From Sporosarcina sp. E16_8 (GTDB lineage: Bacteria; Bacillota; Bacilli; Bacillales_A; Planococcaceae), in the NCBI RefSeq assembly GCF_017347095.1, contig NZ_JADPRZ010000007.1, positions 62,001-126,000 of the forward strand: a DNA stretch of 64,000 nucleotides, written 5' to 3'. How positions within the stretch are numbered: the stretch's first letter is position 1; every line of letters begins with the position of its first letter. Below the pieces are notes generated by a model. It worked only from the letters and a program-made list of their open reading frames with translations. It had not been told where the DNA came from and made no database searches. This document shows, in pieces, positions 33,535-44,261 of the stretch. Both the position numbers and the translations under genes were made by a program.

Positions 33535-33565
33535 GGCTTATCCCCCGTATGAAAGAGGTGAGGGC

Positions 33566-34036
33566 ATGAGAAACATTTCCGACATTATTGAAGGGTATTT
33601 GAAGGCAATAATTGAAGAGGGACAGTGTGGCACCATCGAAATTAAGCGTAATGAAGTCGCCGAGAAGTTCCAGTGCGTCCCGTCTCAGATCAATTACGTC
33701 ATTAAGACCCGCTTCACGGCGGAGCGTGGTTATGCGGTTGAATCGAAGCGTGGAGGCGGTGGCTACATACGTATTTTCCGCGTTCAGGCGAATTCCCGTA
33801 AAGAATTAATAGAACATATTTTAGATGGTATCCAATCGGGAGCCTCTTATACGATGGCTTTGGATGTCGTTTATAGACTAATTGAAGAAGAAGTCATAAC
33901 GGAGCGCGAATCAAAGCTCATTCTTGCTGCGGTTGATCGAAGGACTATCCATCAGCCACTACCAGACCGAGATATCATGCGTGCACGCATTTTACAAGCA
34001 ATGCTCTTGACGCTTATTTACGAGCAGCTTAACTAA
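33566..34036 (+). CDS. ctsR: Class III heat-shock repressor CtsR
   Basis: 156 residues. Winged-helix domain with the glycine-rich wing ESKRGGGGYIRI (residues ~53-64) and C-terminal dimerisation domain carrying the arginine-phosphorylation/ClpC-targeting region. It represses clp genes in the absence of stress; McsB inactivates it on heat. A GAAAGAGGTGAGGGC ribosome site precedes the ATG. First gene of ctsR-mcsA-mcsB. Confidence 0.97.
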   Translation: MRNISDIIEGYLKAIIEEGQCGTIEIKRNEVAEKFQCVPSQINYVIKTRFTAERGYAVESKRGGGGYIRIFRVQANSRKELIEHILDGIQSGASYTMALDVVYRLIEEEVITERESKLILAAVDRRTIHQPLPDRDIMRARILQAMLLTLIYEQLN

Positions 34037-34068
34037 TCACCAATCCAACTGATATGAGGTGGCTTTCG

Positions 34069-34623
34069 ATGATCTGTGAAAATTGTAAAGAACGACCTGC
34101 GTCCATTACGATCACGCAAGAAAGTGTAGTCGGGTCGCTAGAACGTCATTTGTGCGAAAAGTGCGCATTCCAATCACAAACATTCCATTTCGACCCTAAT
34201 CAAGAACCGTTGTCTATTCAACAGTTCCTATCTCACTGGTTTAGCGGCTCTGATCCTTTCCAGGTACAACCGCAAACGCGGGGAGAATCAATAGAAGGAC
34301 CCAAATGTCCCTCGTGTGGTCTAACGTTTCCAAAGTTCCTCGATATAGGTAAGTTTGGCTGTGCCGACTGTTATGACACATTTCGTGGCAGCTTACCGCA
34401 AGTTTTTGGCAAGCTTCACAATGGTCATTCAACTCATACAGGGAAAGTACCGGTTTCATTTAATGAACTATATGCAGTTAAAAAGAAAATTGAAGAGATC
34501 CGGGTGAAGATGAAAGAGGCTGTAGAAGCTGAGCATTTTGAAGAAGCGGCAGCTTTGCGTGATGAAGCGAATACACTAAAGGAACACCTTTCCCTTGGAG
34601 GTGAAGAAGACGATGTCAATTGA
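34069..34623 (+). CDS. mcsA: McsA, activator of arginine kinase McsB
   Basis: 184 residues. Two pairs of CxxC in the N-terminal zinc region (CENCKERP, CEKCAF) and another two further on (CPSCGLTF, CADCYDTF). The C-terminal UVR-like coiled segment VKKKIEEIRVKMKEAV...EAAALRDE ends it. It binds and activates McsB. The start is ATG 34069 (AGGTGG 6 nt upstream), not the ATG at 34054. It overlaps mcsB by 11 bp. Confidence 0.95.
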   Translation: MICENCKERPASITITQESVVGSLERHLCEKCAFQSQTFHFDPNQEPLSIQQFLSHWFSGSDPFQVQPQTRGESIEGPKCPSCGLTFPKFLDIGKFGCADCYDTFRGSLPQVFGKLHNGHSTHTGKVPVSFNELYAVKKKIEEIRVKMKEAVEAEHFEEAAALRDEANTLKEHLSLGGEEDDVN

Positions 34624-35701
34624 AAAATTTATGCGTAACGCGGTAACTCCTTGGATGACTGCTTATGGAGAGCACTCAGACATCGTTATGTCGACGCGGA
34701 TTCGCCTTGCGCGCAACTTGACGGGTTATCGTTTTCCTATCGCGTTCACTGAAGAAGAAGCGATGGCGGTAGACAGAGCGGTTACGGGTGTTTTGCTAGA
34801 TACCATGCAGAGTGGCTATTCCTACACCAAGATGTCTGATCTTCCTGCGTTGGAACGTCAAGTACTTGTTGAAAAGCATCTAATTAGTCCGCAACTCGCA
34901 ACTCCTGATCGGCACGGCGCAGTTCTTCTATCAGAAGATGAGACCATAAGTGTCATGGTGAATGAGGAAGATCATATCCGTATCCAGTGCATCTATCCTG
35001 GATTGCAACTCGAGGACGCCTATAAACAGGCTGATCAGGTTGATGATTACCTTGAAAAAGAACTACCGTATGCTTTCGATGAAGACTTCGGTTATTTGAC
35101 GAGCTGTCCATCGAATACGGGAACGGGCATGCGTGCATCGGTGATGATGCATTTACCGGCACTCACAATGACAAAACAGATTGACCGTATTATCCCGGCT
35201 ATCTCGCGGCTCGGAATCATCGTCCGAGGGAGTTATGGCGAAGGAAGTGAAGCACCTGGCAACGTCTATCAAGTGTCAAATCAGACGACGCTTGGTAAGA
35301 CGGAGCAGGAGATTCTTATGGATCTCGAAAACATTGCATCTCGGTTAATTGGGCATGAGCGGAAATCGCGGGAACTGTTACTTTCGAAGTCGCGAATTGC
35401 GCTTGAGAACAGGCTATTCCGATCGTTGGGTACGATTAGTTATGCGCGACTTCTGCCGTCAGGCGAGGCAGCACGGTGTCTATCGGACGTCAGACTGGGT
35501 ATTGACCTTGGCATCATCCAAGACGTTGATATGTCGATTTTGAACGAACTGATGATTTTCATGCAGGCAGGTTTCCTACAACAATATGCAAGCACGGAGT
35601 TATCACAAGAAGAACGGGATATATTCAGAGCGAAACTGTTTCGAGAACGACTCAATGTGGAGAAACCCTCGCCTCCGACTGAGATTAATTCGGAAGAGTG
35701 A
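34613..35701 (+). CDS. mcsB: Protein-arginine kinase McsB
   Basis: 362 residues, ATP:guanido phosphotransferase family. VMSTRIRLARNLTGYRFP (nucleotide-binding region), the catalytic Cys in CPSNTGTGMRASV (about residue 167), and RGSYGEGSEA are conserved. It phosphorylates arginines, marking proteins for ClpCP and inactivating CtsR. The start is ATG 34613 after GGAGGTG; it overlaps mcsA. A full promoter and CtsR box follow before clpC, unlike the compact B. subtilis operon. Confidence 0.97.
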   Translation: MSIEKFMRNAVTPWMTAYGEHSDIVMSTRIRLARNLTGYRFPIAFTEEEAMAVDRAVTGVLLDTMQSGYSYTKMSDLPALERQVLVEKHLISPQLATPDRHGAVLLSEDETISVMVNEEDHIRIQCIYPGLQLEDAYKQADQVDDYLEKELPYAFDEDFGYLTSCPSNTGTGMRASVMMHLPALTMTKQIDRIIPAISRLGIIVRGSYGEGSEAPGNVYQVSNQTTLGKTEQEILMDLENIASRLIGHERKSRELLLSKSRIALENRLFRSLGTISYARLLPSGEAARCLSDVRLGIDLGIIQDVDMSILNELMIFMQAGFLQQYASTELSQEERDIFRAKLFRERLNVEKPSPPTEINSEE

Positions 35702-35710
35702 GCAGGTATT

Positions 35711-35762
35711 TTGCAGATTACCTTTCGTTTAGGTATAGTTAGGTCAAAGATAGTCAAAGTCA
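35711..35762 (+). promoter_or_regulatory. Separate clpC promoter with second CtsR operator
   Basis: TTGCAG (35711-35716), 17 nt, TATAGT (35734-35739), then GGTCAAA (35742-35748) gat AGTCAAA (35752-35758) GTCAA. The layout copies that at ctsR. It drives a ~350-nt leader upstream of clpC. Confidence 0.9.
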
Positions 35763-35830
35763 ATTTTTCCAATAAAGGAGTTCCTGCGTGCTCGGTTGAA
35801 TACGTATAAAAGGGTGGAAGTTTTCTTACA

Positions 35831-36023
35831 CCTTTCTAGAAAAGCAAGAAAGTATAAGTTTTTCTACATGGATTTGTGTCAAGACGCCAGCCCTTAGAGT
35901 CGCTTTAGTCTTGCCGAAAAGGCATAGTACGCCTTTATCTTTAAGGCTTTCAGCAGGGAGGGATTGAACTGCATCCCACCTCCTTGTCGGGGCTAAACGG
36001 TGCCCTGCACTTTTCTAGAAAAG
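35831..36023 (+). repeat. Degenerate interspersed element in the clpC leader
   Basis: The segment between CTTTCTAGAAAAG (35832-35844) and CTTTTCTAGAAAAGG (36009-36023) begins with GTATAAGTTTTT and ends with TGTCGGGGCT...GCACTTTTC. It matches, in degenerate form, both ends of the element at 42031-42170. It contains AAAGGC/GCCTTT pairings that could fold. No gene is present. Confidence 0.5.
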
Positions 36024-36097
36024 GTATCAATTTGAGTAATGTACGGGTTTTTGGGGAATGGATTGTATATATATAGTATAGAAGGAGAGGACTGAAT

Positions 36098-38572
36098 ATG
36101 ATGTTTAATCGATTTACACAGCGTGCACAGAAAGTATTGCAACTTGCCCAAGAAGAGGCAATCCGGATGAAACACGAGTCCATTGGAACAGAACATATTT
36201 TACTTGGACTAATTCGTGAAGGCGGAGGCATTGCTGCAAAAGCGCTTGAAGCGATAGGTGTCAACTTTGAAACAATCGTACAAGGTGTAGAAAAACTTGT
36301 AGGTGCTGGAACAAAGGATGTCGGTCCAATCGTTCATTACACACCTAGGGCTAAAAAGGTTATTGAATTATCGGTGGATGAGTCACGTAAGCTGGGTCAT
36401 TCTTACATCGGAACAGAACACATCTTGCTAGCACTTATCCGTGAAGGAGAAGGTGTCGCAGCGCGTGTCTTGAATAACGCTGGAGTTAGTCTAAATAAAG
36501 CGCGTCAACAAGTACTTCAGTTGCTGGGAAGTAATGATAGCTCTGCTACAGGTCAAGGCGTTTCGAATTCTGCTGCGACGCCGACATTGGATAGCTTGGC
36601 ACGTGATTTAACAGAAGTAGCACGTGAAGGATTGCTCGATCCGGTTATCGGACGTAGCAAGGAAATCACGCGTGTTATTGAAGTATTAGCACGCCGAACG
36701 AAAAATAATCCAGTACTTATCGGGGAACCAGGTGTTGGTAAAACTGCAATTGCAGAAGGCCTTGCACAGCAAGTTATCAATAACGAAGTCCCGGAAATTC
36801 TCCGTGACAAGCGTGTTATGACACTTGATATGGGAACAGTAGTCGCGGGTACAAAATACCGTGGTGAATTTGAAGATCGTATGAAAAAAGTAATGGAAGA
36901 GATTCGCCAAGCGGGCAATATCATCCTGTTCATCGACGAACTGCATACGCTGATTGGAGCAGGGGGAGCTGAAGGTGCAATAGACGCTTCTAATATCCTA
37001 AAGCCTTCGCTGGCACGCGGTGAATTGCAATGTATCGGTGCAACGACGCTTGACGAATACCGTAAATATATTGAAAAAGACGCAGCGCTTGAACGACGCT
37101 TCCAACCGATTCAAGTCGACGAGCCAACTGTCGATGAAACAATCCAAATTCTTTACGGTTTGCGTGACCGTTATGAAGCGCATCACCGTGTGAAAATCAC
37201 GGATGCTTCAATCGAAGCAGCTGCAAAAATGTCGGATCGTTATATATCTGACAGATTCCTTCCGGATAAAGCGATTGACTTGATCGACGAAGCGGGTTCA
37301 AAAGTACGCCTTCGTTCATATACGACACCACCGAACCTGAAAGAGCTCGAATTGAAACTGGAAGCAATTCGTTCCGAAAAGAATGCCGCTGTTCAGAGTC
37401 AAGAATTCGAAAAAGCGGCATCGTTCCGTGATAAAGAACAAAAGATGAAAGAAGAACTTGAGACAACGAAAACAGATTGGAAAGAAAAGCAAGGCCAAAA
37501 AGAGTCCGAAGTGACAGTTGAAGATATCGCAGAAGTCGTAGCGATGTGGACTGGGATACCGGTATCTAAAATAGCTGAAACAGAATCCGCTAAACTACTC
37601 AATATGGAAGAAATGTTGCACGAACGCGTCATTGGCCAAAGTGAGGCAGTAACAGCCATTTCCCGGGCAATACGTCGAGCACGTGCAGGTTTGAAAGATC
37701 CGAAACGCCCGATTGGCTCGTTCATTTTCCTCGGTCCAACAGGTATCGGGAAAACGGAATTGGCAAGAGCGCTCGCAGAAGTCATGTTTGGCGATGAAGA
37801 TGCAATGATTCGTGTTGACATGTCCGAGTACATGGAGAAACATTCGACATCACGTCTAGTCGGCTCACCTCCAGGGTATGTAGGTTACGAAGAAGGCGGA
37901 CAGTTAACAGAAAAAGTTCGTCGCAAACCTTATTCAGTTGTATTGTTAGATGAAATTGAGAAAGCTCACCCAGATGTCTTTAACATCCTTCTTCAAGTGC
38001 TGGAAGATGGCAGATTGACGGATTCAAAAGGACGCTTAGTGGACTTCCGAAACACAGTTCTTATTATGACTTCAAACGTAGGGGCACAAGAATTACGGAA
38101 AAATCGTTATGTCGGCTTCAATCTGGGTGATGCAGGACGTGATTATGAAGGCATGAAAACAGCTATGCTTGAAGAGTTGAAGAAAGCGTTCCGTCCAGAG
38201 TTTTTAAACCGTGTGGATGAAATGATTGTTTTCCATGCACTCGAAAAAGAACATTTGCGTAAAATCGTCACGCTTATGTCGAATGAATTGACGAAACGCC
38301 TAGGTGAACATGACATTGAACTAGAGTTGACAGATGAGGCGAAAACAAAAATCGTTGATGTTGGTTATGATCCGGAATATGGTGCTCGGCCACTACGCCG
38401 CGCCATCCAAAAACACATCGAAGACCGTTTGTCAGAAGAACTTCTAAAAGGCACGGTTTTAGCAGGTAGTAAAGTACTTATCGATGTGGTTGATGGAGAG
38501 TTTGTCGTCAAGACAGGAATTGACGCTGAGCAACTGGAAATTACGAAAGTAGAAGAAGTACTCGAAAAATAA
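36098..38572 (+). CDS. clpC: AAA+ unfoldase ClpC
   Basis: 824 residues. Clp-N repeats (1-145), D1 with Walker [15 protein letters not shown] (~211) and Walker [12 protein letters not shown], a UVR-containing middle domain ([18 protein letters not shown]), and D2 with [14 protein letters not shown] (~547) and [15 protein letters not shown]. It unfolds arginine-phosphorylated and adaptor-delivered substrates for ClpP. GAAGGAGAGG precedes ATG 36098; [14 protein letters not shown] matches the family start. Transcribed from its own CtsR promoter, perhaps also by readthrough from mcsB. Confidence 0.98.
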   Translation: MMFNRFTQRAQKVLQLAQEEAIRMKHESIGTEHILLGLIREGGGIAAKALEAIGVNFETIVQGVEKLVGAGTKDVGPIVHYTPRAKKVIELSVDESRKLGHSYIGTEHILLALIREGEGVAARVLNNAGVSLNKARQQVLQLLGSNDSSATGQGVSNSAATPTLDSLARDLTEVAREGLLDPVIGRSKEITRVIEVLARRTKNNPVLIGEPGVGKTAIAEGLAQQVINNEVPEILRDKRVMTLDMGTVVAGTKYRGEFEDRMKKVMEEIRQAGNIILFIDELHTLIGAGGAEGAIDASNILKPSLARGELQCIGATTLDEYRKYIEKDAALERRFQPIQVDEPTVDETIQILYGLRDRYEAHHRVKITDASIEAAAKMSDRYISDRFLPDKAIDLIDEAGSKVRLRSYTTPPNLKELELKLEAIRSEKNAAVQSQEFEKAASFRDKEQKMKEELETTKTDWKEKQGQKESEVTVEDIAEVVAMWTGIPVSKIAETESAKLLNMEEMLHERVIGQSEAVTAISRAIRRARAGLKDPKRPIGSFIFLGPTGIGKTELARALAEVMFGDEDAMIRVDMSEYMEKHSTSRLVGSPPGYVGYEEGGQLTEKVRRKPYSVVLLDEIEKAHPDVFNILLQVLEDGRLTDSKGRLVDFRNTVLIMTSNVGAQELRKNRYVGFNLGDAGRDYEGMKTAMLEELKKAFRPEFLNRVDEMIVFHALEKEHLRKIVTLMSNELTKRLGEHDIELELTDEAKTKIVDVGYDPEYGARPLRRAIQKHIEDRLSEELLKGTVLAGSKVLIDVVDGEFVVKTGIDAEQLEITKVEEVLEK

Positions 38573-38580
38573 AGTGTGAA

Positions 38581-38634
38581 CTGGATAGTCCATCCCACCG
38601 ACAGTTCTTTTCGGTGGGAATGGGCTGTCCTTTT
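38581..38634 (+). terminator. Terminator between clpC and radA
   Basis: GGATAGTCCATCCCACCGA (38583-38601) pairs with TCGGTGGGAATGGGCTGTCC, then TTTT. This is a strong stem inside an otherwise conserved operon. Confidence 0.8.
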
Positions 38635-38651
38635 CGTGTTCGGAGGATTCC

Positions 38652-40028
38652 ATGGCGAAAAGAAAATCGAAGTTTATGTGCAAATCATGTGGTTATGAAT
38701 CAGCGAAGTGGATGGGCCGGTGCCCAGGCTGCGGGGAATGGAATACAATGGAAGAGGAAGTTGAAATAGCCGTACAAAAAGGGCCACGGGGCGCATTTCA
38801 GCATACAGAGGGCATCCGTCAAAAGGCGCTGCCCATCAGTTCAATCGAAATGATAGAAGAACCAAGAATTGGCACGGATTTGGAGGAGTTCAACCGCGTT
38901 CTAGGTGGGGGAATAGTCCCCGGCTCACTTATTCTAATCGGTGGAGATCCGGGTATAGGAAAGTCGACACTCCTTCTTCAAGTATCTTCACTGCTTGCGA
39001 ATCAAGGGCAGCGTGTTCTTTATATTTCAGGTGAGGAATCAATCCGTCAGACAAAATTGCGTGCAGAACGACTTGGCGTAAAATCAGATGAACTTTATAT
39101 TTATGCAGAAACGGATTTGGGCTTAATTCACGAAACGATAGCCGATGTGAAACCAACGTTTGTTGTTGTCGATTCCATCCAGACCGTTCATCATCCAGAA
39201 GTAGCGTCAGCACCAGGAAGTGTATCTCAAGTGCGTGAATGTACAGCGCAGCTGATGCGCATTGCTAAAACGCAAAACATCGCTATTTTCCTGGTTGGCC
39301 ACGTAACGAAAGACGGACAGATTGCAGGACCGCGGTTGCTGGAGCATATGGTGGATACCGTTCTCTATTTTGAAGGGGAGCGTCATCATACGTACCGGAT
39401 TTTACGTAGCGTGAAAAACCGTTTTGGCTCTACGAACGAAATTGCGATATTTGAAATGTTGCAATCCGGTTTGAAAGAAGTACTGAATCCGTCCGAACTG
39501 TTCCTGCGGGAAAGATCCCAGGGCGGGGCAGGTTCAACGGTTGTCGCTTCCATGGAAGGAACCCGGCCGATTCTCGTTGAAATACAAGCACTTGTTACAC
39601 CATCTAGTTTTAACTATCCGAAACGTATGGCTACGGGGCTCGATCAGAACCGTGTGTCATTGTTAATGGCCGTGCTTGAGAAACGTATGGGGATGCTGTT
39701 ACAGGCACAGGATGCCTATATTAAAGTGGCAGGCGGCGTGAAATTGGATGAGCCGGCAATCGACTTGGCTGTGCTTATGAGCATCGTTTCCAGTTATCGC
39801 GACTTAGCGGCTGGTTTGTCTGATTGCTTTATCGGTGAAGTCGGGTTGACGGGTGAAGTGCGACGGGTCTCTCGGATTGAGCAACGTGTGACCGAAGCCG
39901 CAAAACTCGGTTTTGAGCGAGCGATAATTCCTGCTTCAAATATTGGCGGCTGGGAATATCCGAAAGGCATTCGCGTAGTAGGCGTAGAAACAGTCAGTGA
40001 TGCGCTGAAAATTGCTTTTAAAGATTAA
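38652..40028 (+). CDS. radA: DNA repair protein RadA (Sms)
   Basis: 458 residues. C4 zinc finger [18 protein letters not shown] (residues 9-26), Walker [15 protein letters not shown] (~97), KNRFGSTNE motif (~253) and a C-terminal Lon-like domain. It promotes D-loop branch migration in recombination. CGGAGG lies 7 nt upstream. In B. subtilis disA follows; here yacL follows directly. Confidence 0.97.
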   Translation: MAKRKSKFMCKSCGYESAKWMGRCPGCGEWNTMEEEVEIAVQKGPRGAFQHTEGIRQKALPISSIEMIEEPRIGTDLEEFNRVLGGGIVPGSLILIGGDPGIGKSTLLLQVSSLLANQGQRVLYISGEESIRQTKLRAERLGVKSDELYIYAETDLGLIHETIADVKPTFVVVDSIQTVHHPEVASAPGSVSQVRECTAQLMRIAKTQNIAIFLVGHVTKDGQIAGPRLLEHMVDTVLYFEGERHHTYRILRSVKNRFGSTNEIAIFEMLQSGLKEVLNPSELFLRERSQGGAGSTVVASMEGTRPILVEIQALVTPSSFNYPKRMATGLDQNRVSLLMAVLEKRMGMLLQAQDAYIKVAGGVKLDEPAIDLAVLMSIVSSYRDLAAGLSDCFIGEVGLTGEVRRVSRIEQRVTEAAKLGFERAIIPASNIGGWEYPKGIRVVGVETVSDALKIAFKD

Positions 40029-40035
40029 CTATAAA

Positions 40036-40070
40036 GACAGGGCTACAATTATGGCGGCCCTGTCACTTTT
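40036..40070 (+). terminator. Terminator after radA
   Basis: GACAGGGC (40036-40043) and GCCCTGTC (40057-40064), then ACTTTT. It fills the place where disA would normally begin. Confidence 0.8.
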
Positions 40071-40216
40071 CAACTGTAAAGATACAATGAATGGGAAACT
40101 TTCGTATGAGGCAGGGAGTCCTAACAGAATAGAAGGAAATATCGCATTTAACTGACCTTATCAAGGCGGTTTGAAACGGAAACATGTATAATTAAGAATT
40201 AAAGGAGGTGGTTCAT

Positions 40217-41320
40217 ATGTTGAAAAAGGTAGTTCAAGTTTCATTTCTGCTTATTGGTGGAACACTGGGTGTATTATTTTTACCGCATTTATTTAAATTA
40301 TTTTCTTTTACGACGAGCCCATGGATTAATAATCCGTATGTGTCAGCAATCTTAGGGGCAGTTTTGCTCTTTGTGCTCAGCCTATTCCTAACAGAACCAA
40401 TTATTAATTTTATTAAGTGGATGGAAGAGCGATTATTGAAAGCGCCGGTTTTTGATTTGATATTCGGGACACTCGGTCTTATTGTCGGTTTGAGTGTCGC
40501 GTTCCTTGTCAGTTTTGGTTTGAGTGGTATTCAGATACCAATTATCACGTCTGTCCTTCCGATACTGTTCTCGATTATACTTGGCTATTTAGGTTTTCAA
40601 GTTGGGTTTAAGAAGCGGGAGGAAATTATCCATACGCTCCAATCTACAAAAAACAGTGGACTCAAAAAGAGAGATGTGGAGGATACATCCACTCAAACAA
40701 AAGGTAAGCTTTATAAGATATTGGACACAAGTGTTATTATAGATGGTCGGATTGCTGATATTTCGGCAACCGGTTTCCTTGAAGGAGTGCTTGTGGTACC
40801 TCAGTTTGTGTTGACGGAATTACAACATATTGCTGATTCCTCAGATACGTTAAAGCGGACGAAAGGCAGACGCGGACTGGATGTTCTGAAACGTATGCAA
40901 ACTGATGACGGTCCGAATATCTTAATCACAGATGAGGATTTTGTTGGCGTTCCTGAAGTCGATATGAAGCTCGTCCATCTAGCGAAGAAGATGGGTGGAC
41001 TCGTTGTGACTAATGATTTTAATTTGAATAAAGTCGCAGATTTACACGGTGTATTCGTGCTGAACATTAATGACCTTGCAAATGCAGTGAAACCGGTTGT
41101 TATTCCTGGTGAAGATATGCATGTTGTTATCGTCAAAGACGGAAAAGAACATAATCAGGGTGTCGCTTATTTGGATGATGGCACAATGATTGTCGTTGAA
41201 GATGGGAAATACCACGTTGGCAATGCAATCGACGTTGTCGTCACAAGTGTCTTGCAGACATCGGCAGGACGAATGATTTTTGCGAAACTTAAAAATGGTA
41301 AGATTTTGAAGGTAAATTAA
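40217..41320 (+). CDS. yacL: Membrane-anchored PIN/TRAM domain protein YacL
   Basis: 367 residues. Four membrane helices (~1-135), then a PIN nuclease-like domain from ~170 (LDTSVIIDGRI, TELQHIADS, GLVVTNDFNLNK with conserved acids), and a TRAM domain at the C-terminus (~300-367). Likely an RNA-binding or RNA-cleaving membrane protein; its physiological role is unknown. The start is ATG 40217, 6 nt after AAAGGAGGTG. Confidence 0.93.
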   Translation: MLKKVVQVSFLLIGGTLGVLFLPHLFKLFSFTTSPWINNPYVSAILGAVLLFVLSLFLTEPIINFIKWMEERLLKAPVFDLIFGTLGLIVGLSVAFLVSFGLSGIQIPIITSVLPILFSIILGYLGFQVGFKKREEIIHTLQSTKNSGLKKRDVEDTSTQTKGKLYKILDTSVIIDGRIADISATGFLEGVLVVPQFVLTELQHIADSSDTLKRTKGRRGLDVLKRMQTDDGPNILITDEDFVGVPEVDMKLVHLAKKMGGLVVTNDFNLNKVADLHGVFVLNINDLANAVKPVVIPGEDMHVVIVKDGKEHNQGVAYLDDGTMIVVEDGKYHVGNAIDVVVTSVLQTSAGRMIFAKLKNGKILKVN

Positions 41321-41357
41321 GTAGTAGGTAATCATGAAAAGAAAAGGAAGAGAAGTC

Positions 41358-42041
41358 TTGAACTATACAGTTATGATGCCGGCAGCTGGAAGTGGTCAGC
41401 GAATGGGCGCCGGTTACAATAAACTTTTTTTGAAACTAAATGACAAACCGATTCTGATTCATACACTTGAAGTGTTCGAAGATGATCCAGCGTGTGAGGG
41501 AGTTATTCTTGCGGTAAAACCGGACGAACGTATGCAAATCCAGTTAATGCTTGAACAGTTTGCCATTACGAAAGTTGTAGCAATGGTAGATGGTGGTGGG
41601 GAGAGGCAAGATAGCGTTGCGGCATGTATGAAAGCGCATGACTTGGGCGGCATTGTCCTTGTCCATGATGCTGCAAGGCCCTTCATTCGTCGAACAGTTA
41701 TTTCTGAGCTTGTAAAAGTGGCTGACGAGCACGGTGCGGCAATCGTAGGTGTGCGGGCAAAAGATACGATGAAATATGCAGAGGCTGGCATCGTTGAGGA
41801 GACGGTGGATCGTGGCAGGTTATGGATCATCCAGACGCCTCAGGCATTTCGATATGCTTTGCTGAAAGAAGCGTCTGACGAAGCACAAGCGCAAGGTTTC
41901 CTGGGGACGGATGAATCGATGTTGGTCGAACGTTTTGGCGAGTCTGTGCGAATCGTTGAAGGTACGTATGACAATGTGAAGATGACCACGCAGGAAGATC
42001 TCCTATTCGGAGAGGTTTTATTGAAAAGAAAGAATGTATAA
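41358..42041 (+). CDS. ispD: 2-C-methyl-D-erythritol 4-phosphate cytidylyltransferase
   Basis: 227 residues in the MEP isoprenoid pathway. CTP-binding loop MMPAAGSGQRMG (near the N-terminus), VHDAARPFI and GVRAKDTMKYA fit IspD. TTG 41358 is preferred: it follows GGAAGAG, and the family begins close to MNYTVMMPAAG. ATG 41334 adds MKRKGREV, which reads like a translated ribosome site. Confidence 0.93.
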   Translation: MNYTVMMPAAGSGQRMGAGYNKLFLKLNDKPILIHTLEVFEDDPACEGVILAVKPDERMQIQLMLEQFAITKVVAMVDGGGERQDSVAACMKAHDLGGIVLVHDAARPFIRRTVISELVKVADEHGAAIVGVRAKDTMKYAEAGIVEETVDRGRLWIIQTPQAFRYALLKEASDEAQAQGFLGTDESMLVERFGESVRIVEGTYDNVKMTTQEDLLFGEVLLKRKNV

Positions 42042-42178
42042 GTTTTTAACCTGAACTTGTGTCTAGGAGCTAGGGTCATAAGTCAGCCCGGCTAAGTGGC
42101 AAAGGACGCCACGTCGCCGTTCTGTCTTATGCCTGTCGCTCCTGAACAGGCGCTTGCGCTTTTCAGGAGAATAAAAAT
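42029..42178 (+). repeat. Interspersed repeat element between ispD and ispF
   Basis: From GTATAAGTTTTT and TTGTGTCTAGGAGC to CAGGCGCTTGCGCTTTTC. Internal GGTCATAAGTC and GTCTTATGCC are complementary and give a cruciform. The core is shared, inverted, with 44690-44780 and in degenerate form with the clpC leader. No coding sense; elements of this kind are common in Bacillales intergenic DNA. Confidence 0.75.
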
Positions 42179-42191
42179 AGGAGGTTTTTTG

Positions 42192-42668
42192 ATGATTCGT
42201 ATAGGACAAGGTTTTGATGTGCATAAATTCGAGGAGGGGCGTCCACTTATCATTGGTGGCATAACGATACCGCATGACAGGGGACTGACGGGCCATTCCG
42301 ATGCAGACGTGCTCTTACATACAATTACTGACGCGGCGCTTGGTGCGATTGCTGAAGGGGATATCGGACGTCATTTCCCGGATACAGATGCGGAATTCAA
42401 AGATGCTGATTCTGCGGTGCTATTAGAAAAAATTTGGACACTTGTAGAAGACAGAGGCTATAAACTTGGGAATATCGACTGCACGATTATCGCACAAAAG
42501 CCGAAGATGGCACCTTATATTGAAGTAATTCGTAAACGTGTTGCTGATTTATTAAAAGCGGATGTCTCACAAGTGAATGTTAAAGCTACGACAACGGAAC
42601 AATTAGGTTTCACTGGAAGAGAAGAAGGAATTGCTTCCATGGCGACGATTCTGCTTGTTAAGGCGTAA
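42192..42668 (+). CDS. ispF: 2-C-methyl-D-erythritol 2,4-cyclodiphosphate synthase
   Basis: 158 residues. Metal ligands in GFDVHKF (Asp8, His10) and the DADVLLH motif with a further His (about 42), plus [14 protein letters not shown] for the CMP site. Follows IspD in the MEP pathway. The start is ATG 42192 after ATAGGAGG; the upstream frame (from 42096) lies in the repeat element and is not coding. Confidence 0.96.
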   Translation: MIRIGQGFDVHKFEEGRPLIIGGITIPHDRGLTGHSDADVLLHTITDAALGAIAEGDIGRHFPDTDAEFKDADSAVLLEKIWTLVEDRGYKLGNIDCTIIAQKPKMAPYIEVIRKRVADLLKADVSQVNVKATTTEQLGFTGREEGIASMATILLVKA

Positions 42669-42738
42669 CACCTTTTAAACAGCCCCGCCAAGTGGTAAAA
42701 TAGCAAACAGTAGTAAAATTAGATTGGAGAGAATTCAT

Positions 42739-44202
42739 ATGACTTCAGAAGTACGCGTACGTTACGCGCCAAGTCCAACCGGCCATTTACATATTGGAGG
42801 AGCACGGACAGCGCTTTTTAATTATCTTTTCGCACGTAACCACGGTGGGAAATTCATTGTTCGAATCGAGGATACTGATATTGAACGTAATATCGAAGCG
42901 GGGGAACTTTCCCAACTTGAAAATTTAAAATGGCTTGGCATCGATTACGATGAGTCAGTCGACATTGGAGGTCCATACGGTCCCTATCGTCAAATGGAGC
43001 GTCTTGACATTTATACGAAATATGGTCAAGAGATACTGGAAAGCGGTAATGCTTATAAATGTTTCTGTACATCAGATGAATTGGAAGCAGAGCGTGAAGC
43101 GCAGAAGGCTGCTGGAATTGCAGCGCCCATGTATGGCGGTAAATGCCGTAATTTAAGTGCGGAAGAAGCGGCAGGAAAAGAAGCTGCTGGACTTTCACAT
43201 ACAATTCGCATGCGTGTACCAGAGAACGTAACGTATAAAGTGGAAGACCTAGTTCGTGGTACAGTATCATTCGAATCGAAAGATGTAGGTGACTGGGTTC
43301 TTGTTAAAGCGAATGGCATCCCAACTTACAACTTTGCGGTTGTCATCGATGATAATCTAATGAAAATCAGCCACGTATTCCGCGGTGAAGAACATTTGAC
43401 GAATACACCAAAACAACTGATGATTTTTGACGTCTTTGGCTGGCAGTATCCGCAATACGGTCACATGACGCTAATCGTCAACGAAGACCGTAAAAAACTT
43501 TCAAAACGTGACGAATCGATCATTCAATTTATCTCTCAATATAAAGATCTTGGGTATCTCCCTGAAGCAATGTTCAACTTCTTTGCGTTGCTTGGCTGGT
43601 CGCCGGGTGGAGAAGAGGAGATTTTCACGCACGAAGAACTTATCAAGATGTTTGACGTAAGTCGTCTATCTAAATCACCTTCAATGTTCGATAAACAAAA
43701 ATTGACATGGACGAACAATCAATACGTGAAAAAGATGAGTCTTGAAGAAGTAATTGATTTCGCATTGCCACATCTGCAAGATGCGGGTCTAATCAATAAA
43801 GAAATGACTGAATCAGAAGCTGCATGGGCACATGATTTAATCGCCCTTTATCAGGATCAGTTAAGCTTTGGTGCGGAAATTGTTGAATTATCTGCCCAGT
43901 TTTTCGACCACGAGATTGAATATGATGAAGAATCCCAAGCGGTACTCGCTTCTGAGCAAGTGCCTGAAGTAATGGCTTCATTCAAAGAAAAGCTGGAAGC
44001 ACTTGAAACATTCGATGCACCGTCCATTAAAGACGCGATTAAAGCAGTCCAAAAGGAAACGGGCCATAAAGGAAAAAACTTATTTATGCCGATTCGTGTT
44101 GTGACAACTGGTCAAATGCATGGTCCTGAATTACAGGCGTCTATTGCGTTGATCGGGAAAGAAAAGTCAATTGAACGAGTTGCTAAATACGCAAAACAAT
44201 AA
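42739..44202 (+). CDS. gltX: Glutamyl-tRNA synthetase
   Basis: 487 residues, class I synthetase. HIGH motif [20 protein letters not shown] (residues 10-29), KLSKRD (KMSKS-like, ~255), a cysteine-containing loop (CFCTSDELE...GGKC). As Bacillales lack GlnRS, it probably charges both tRNA-Glu and tRNA-Gln (non-discriminating; family knowledge). Ribosome site TTGGAGAG 9 nt upstream of ATG 42739. Confidence 0.97.
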   Translation: MTSEVRVRYAPSPTGHLHIGGARTALFNYLFARNHGGKFIVRIEDTDIERNIEAGELSQLENLKWLGIDYDESVDIGGPYGPYRQMERLDIYTKYGQEILESGNAYKCFCTSDELEAEREAQKAAGIAAPMYGGKCRNLSAEEAAGKEAAGLSHTIRMRVPENVTYKVEDLVRGTVSFESKDVGDWVLVKANGIPTYNFAVVIDDNLMKISHVFRGEEHLTNTPKQLMIFDVFGWQYPQYGHMTLIVNEDRKKLSKRDESIIQFISQYKDLGYLPEAMFNFFALLGWSPGGEEEIFTHEELIKMFDVSRLSKSPSMFDKQKLTWTNNQYVKKMSLEEVIDFALPHLQDAGLINKEMTESEAAWAHDLIALYQDQLSFGAEIVELSAQFFDHEIEYDEESQAVLASEQVPEVMASFKEKLEALETFDAPSIKDAIKAVQKETGHKGKNLFMPIRVVTTGQMHGPELQASIALIGKEKSIERVAKYAKQ

Positions 44203-44204
44203 CG

Positions 44205-44232
44205 TTGACTTTCATCGTTTGAAATGTAAAAT
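44205..44232 (+). promoter_or_regulatory. Promoter of the cysE-cysS unit
   Basis: TTGACT (44205-44210), 16 nt, TAAAAT (44227-44232), immediately after gltX. It precedes a T-box leader. Confidence 0.75.
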
Positions 44233-44261
44233 GAAAGCTAATAACTATGGGAGAGCGTTTC

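Noticed and set aside
42096-42191. N-terminal extension of IspF
   Set aside because: The 32 codons lie in the interspersed repeat; the family start and ribosome site are at 42192.
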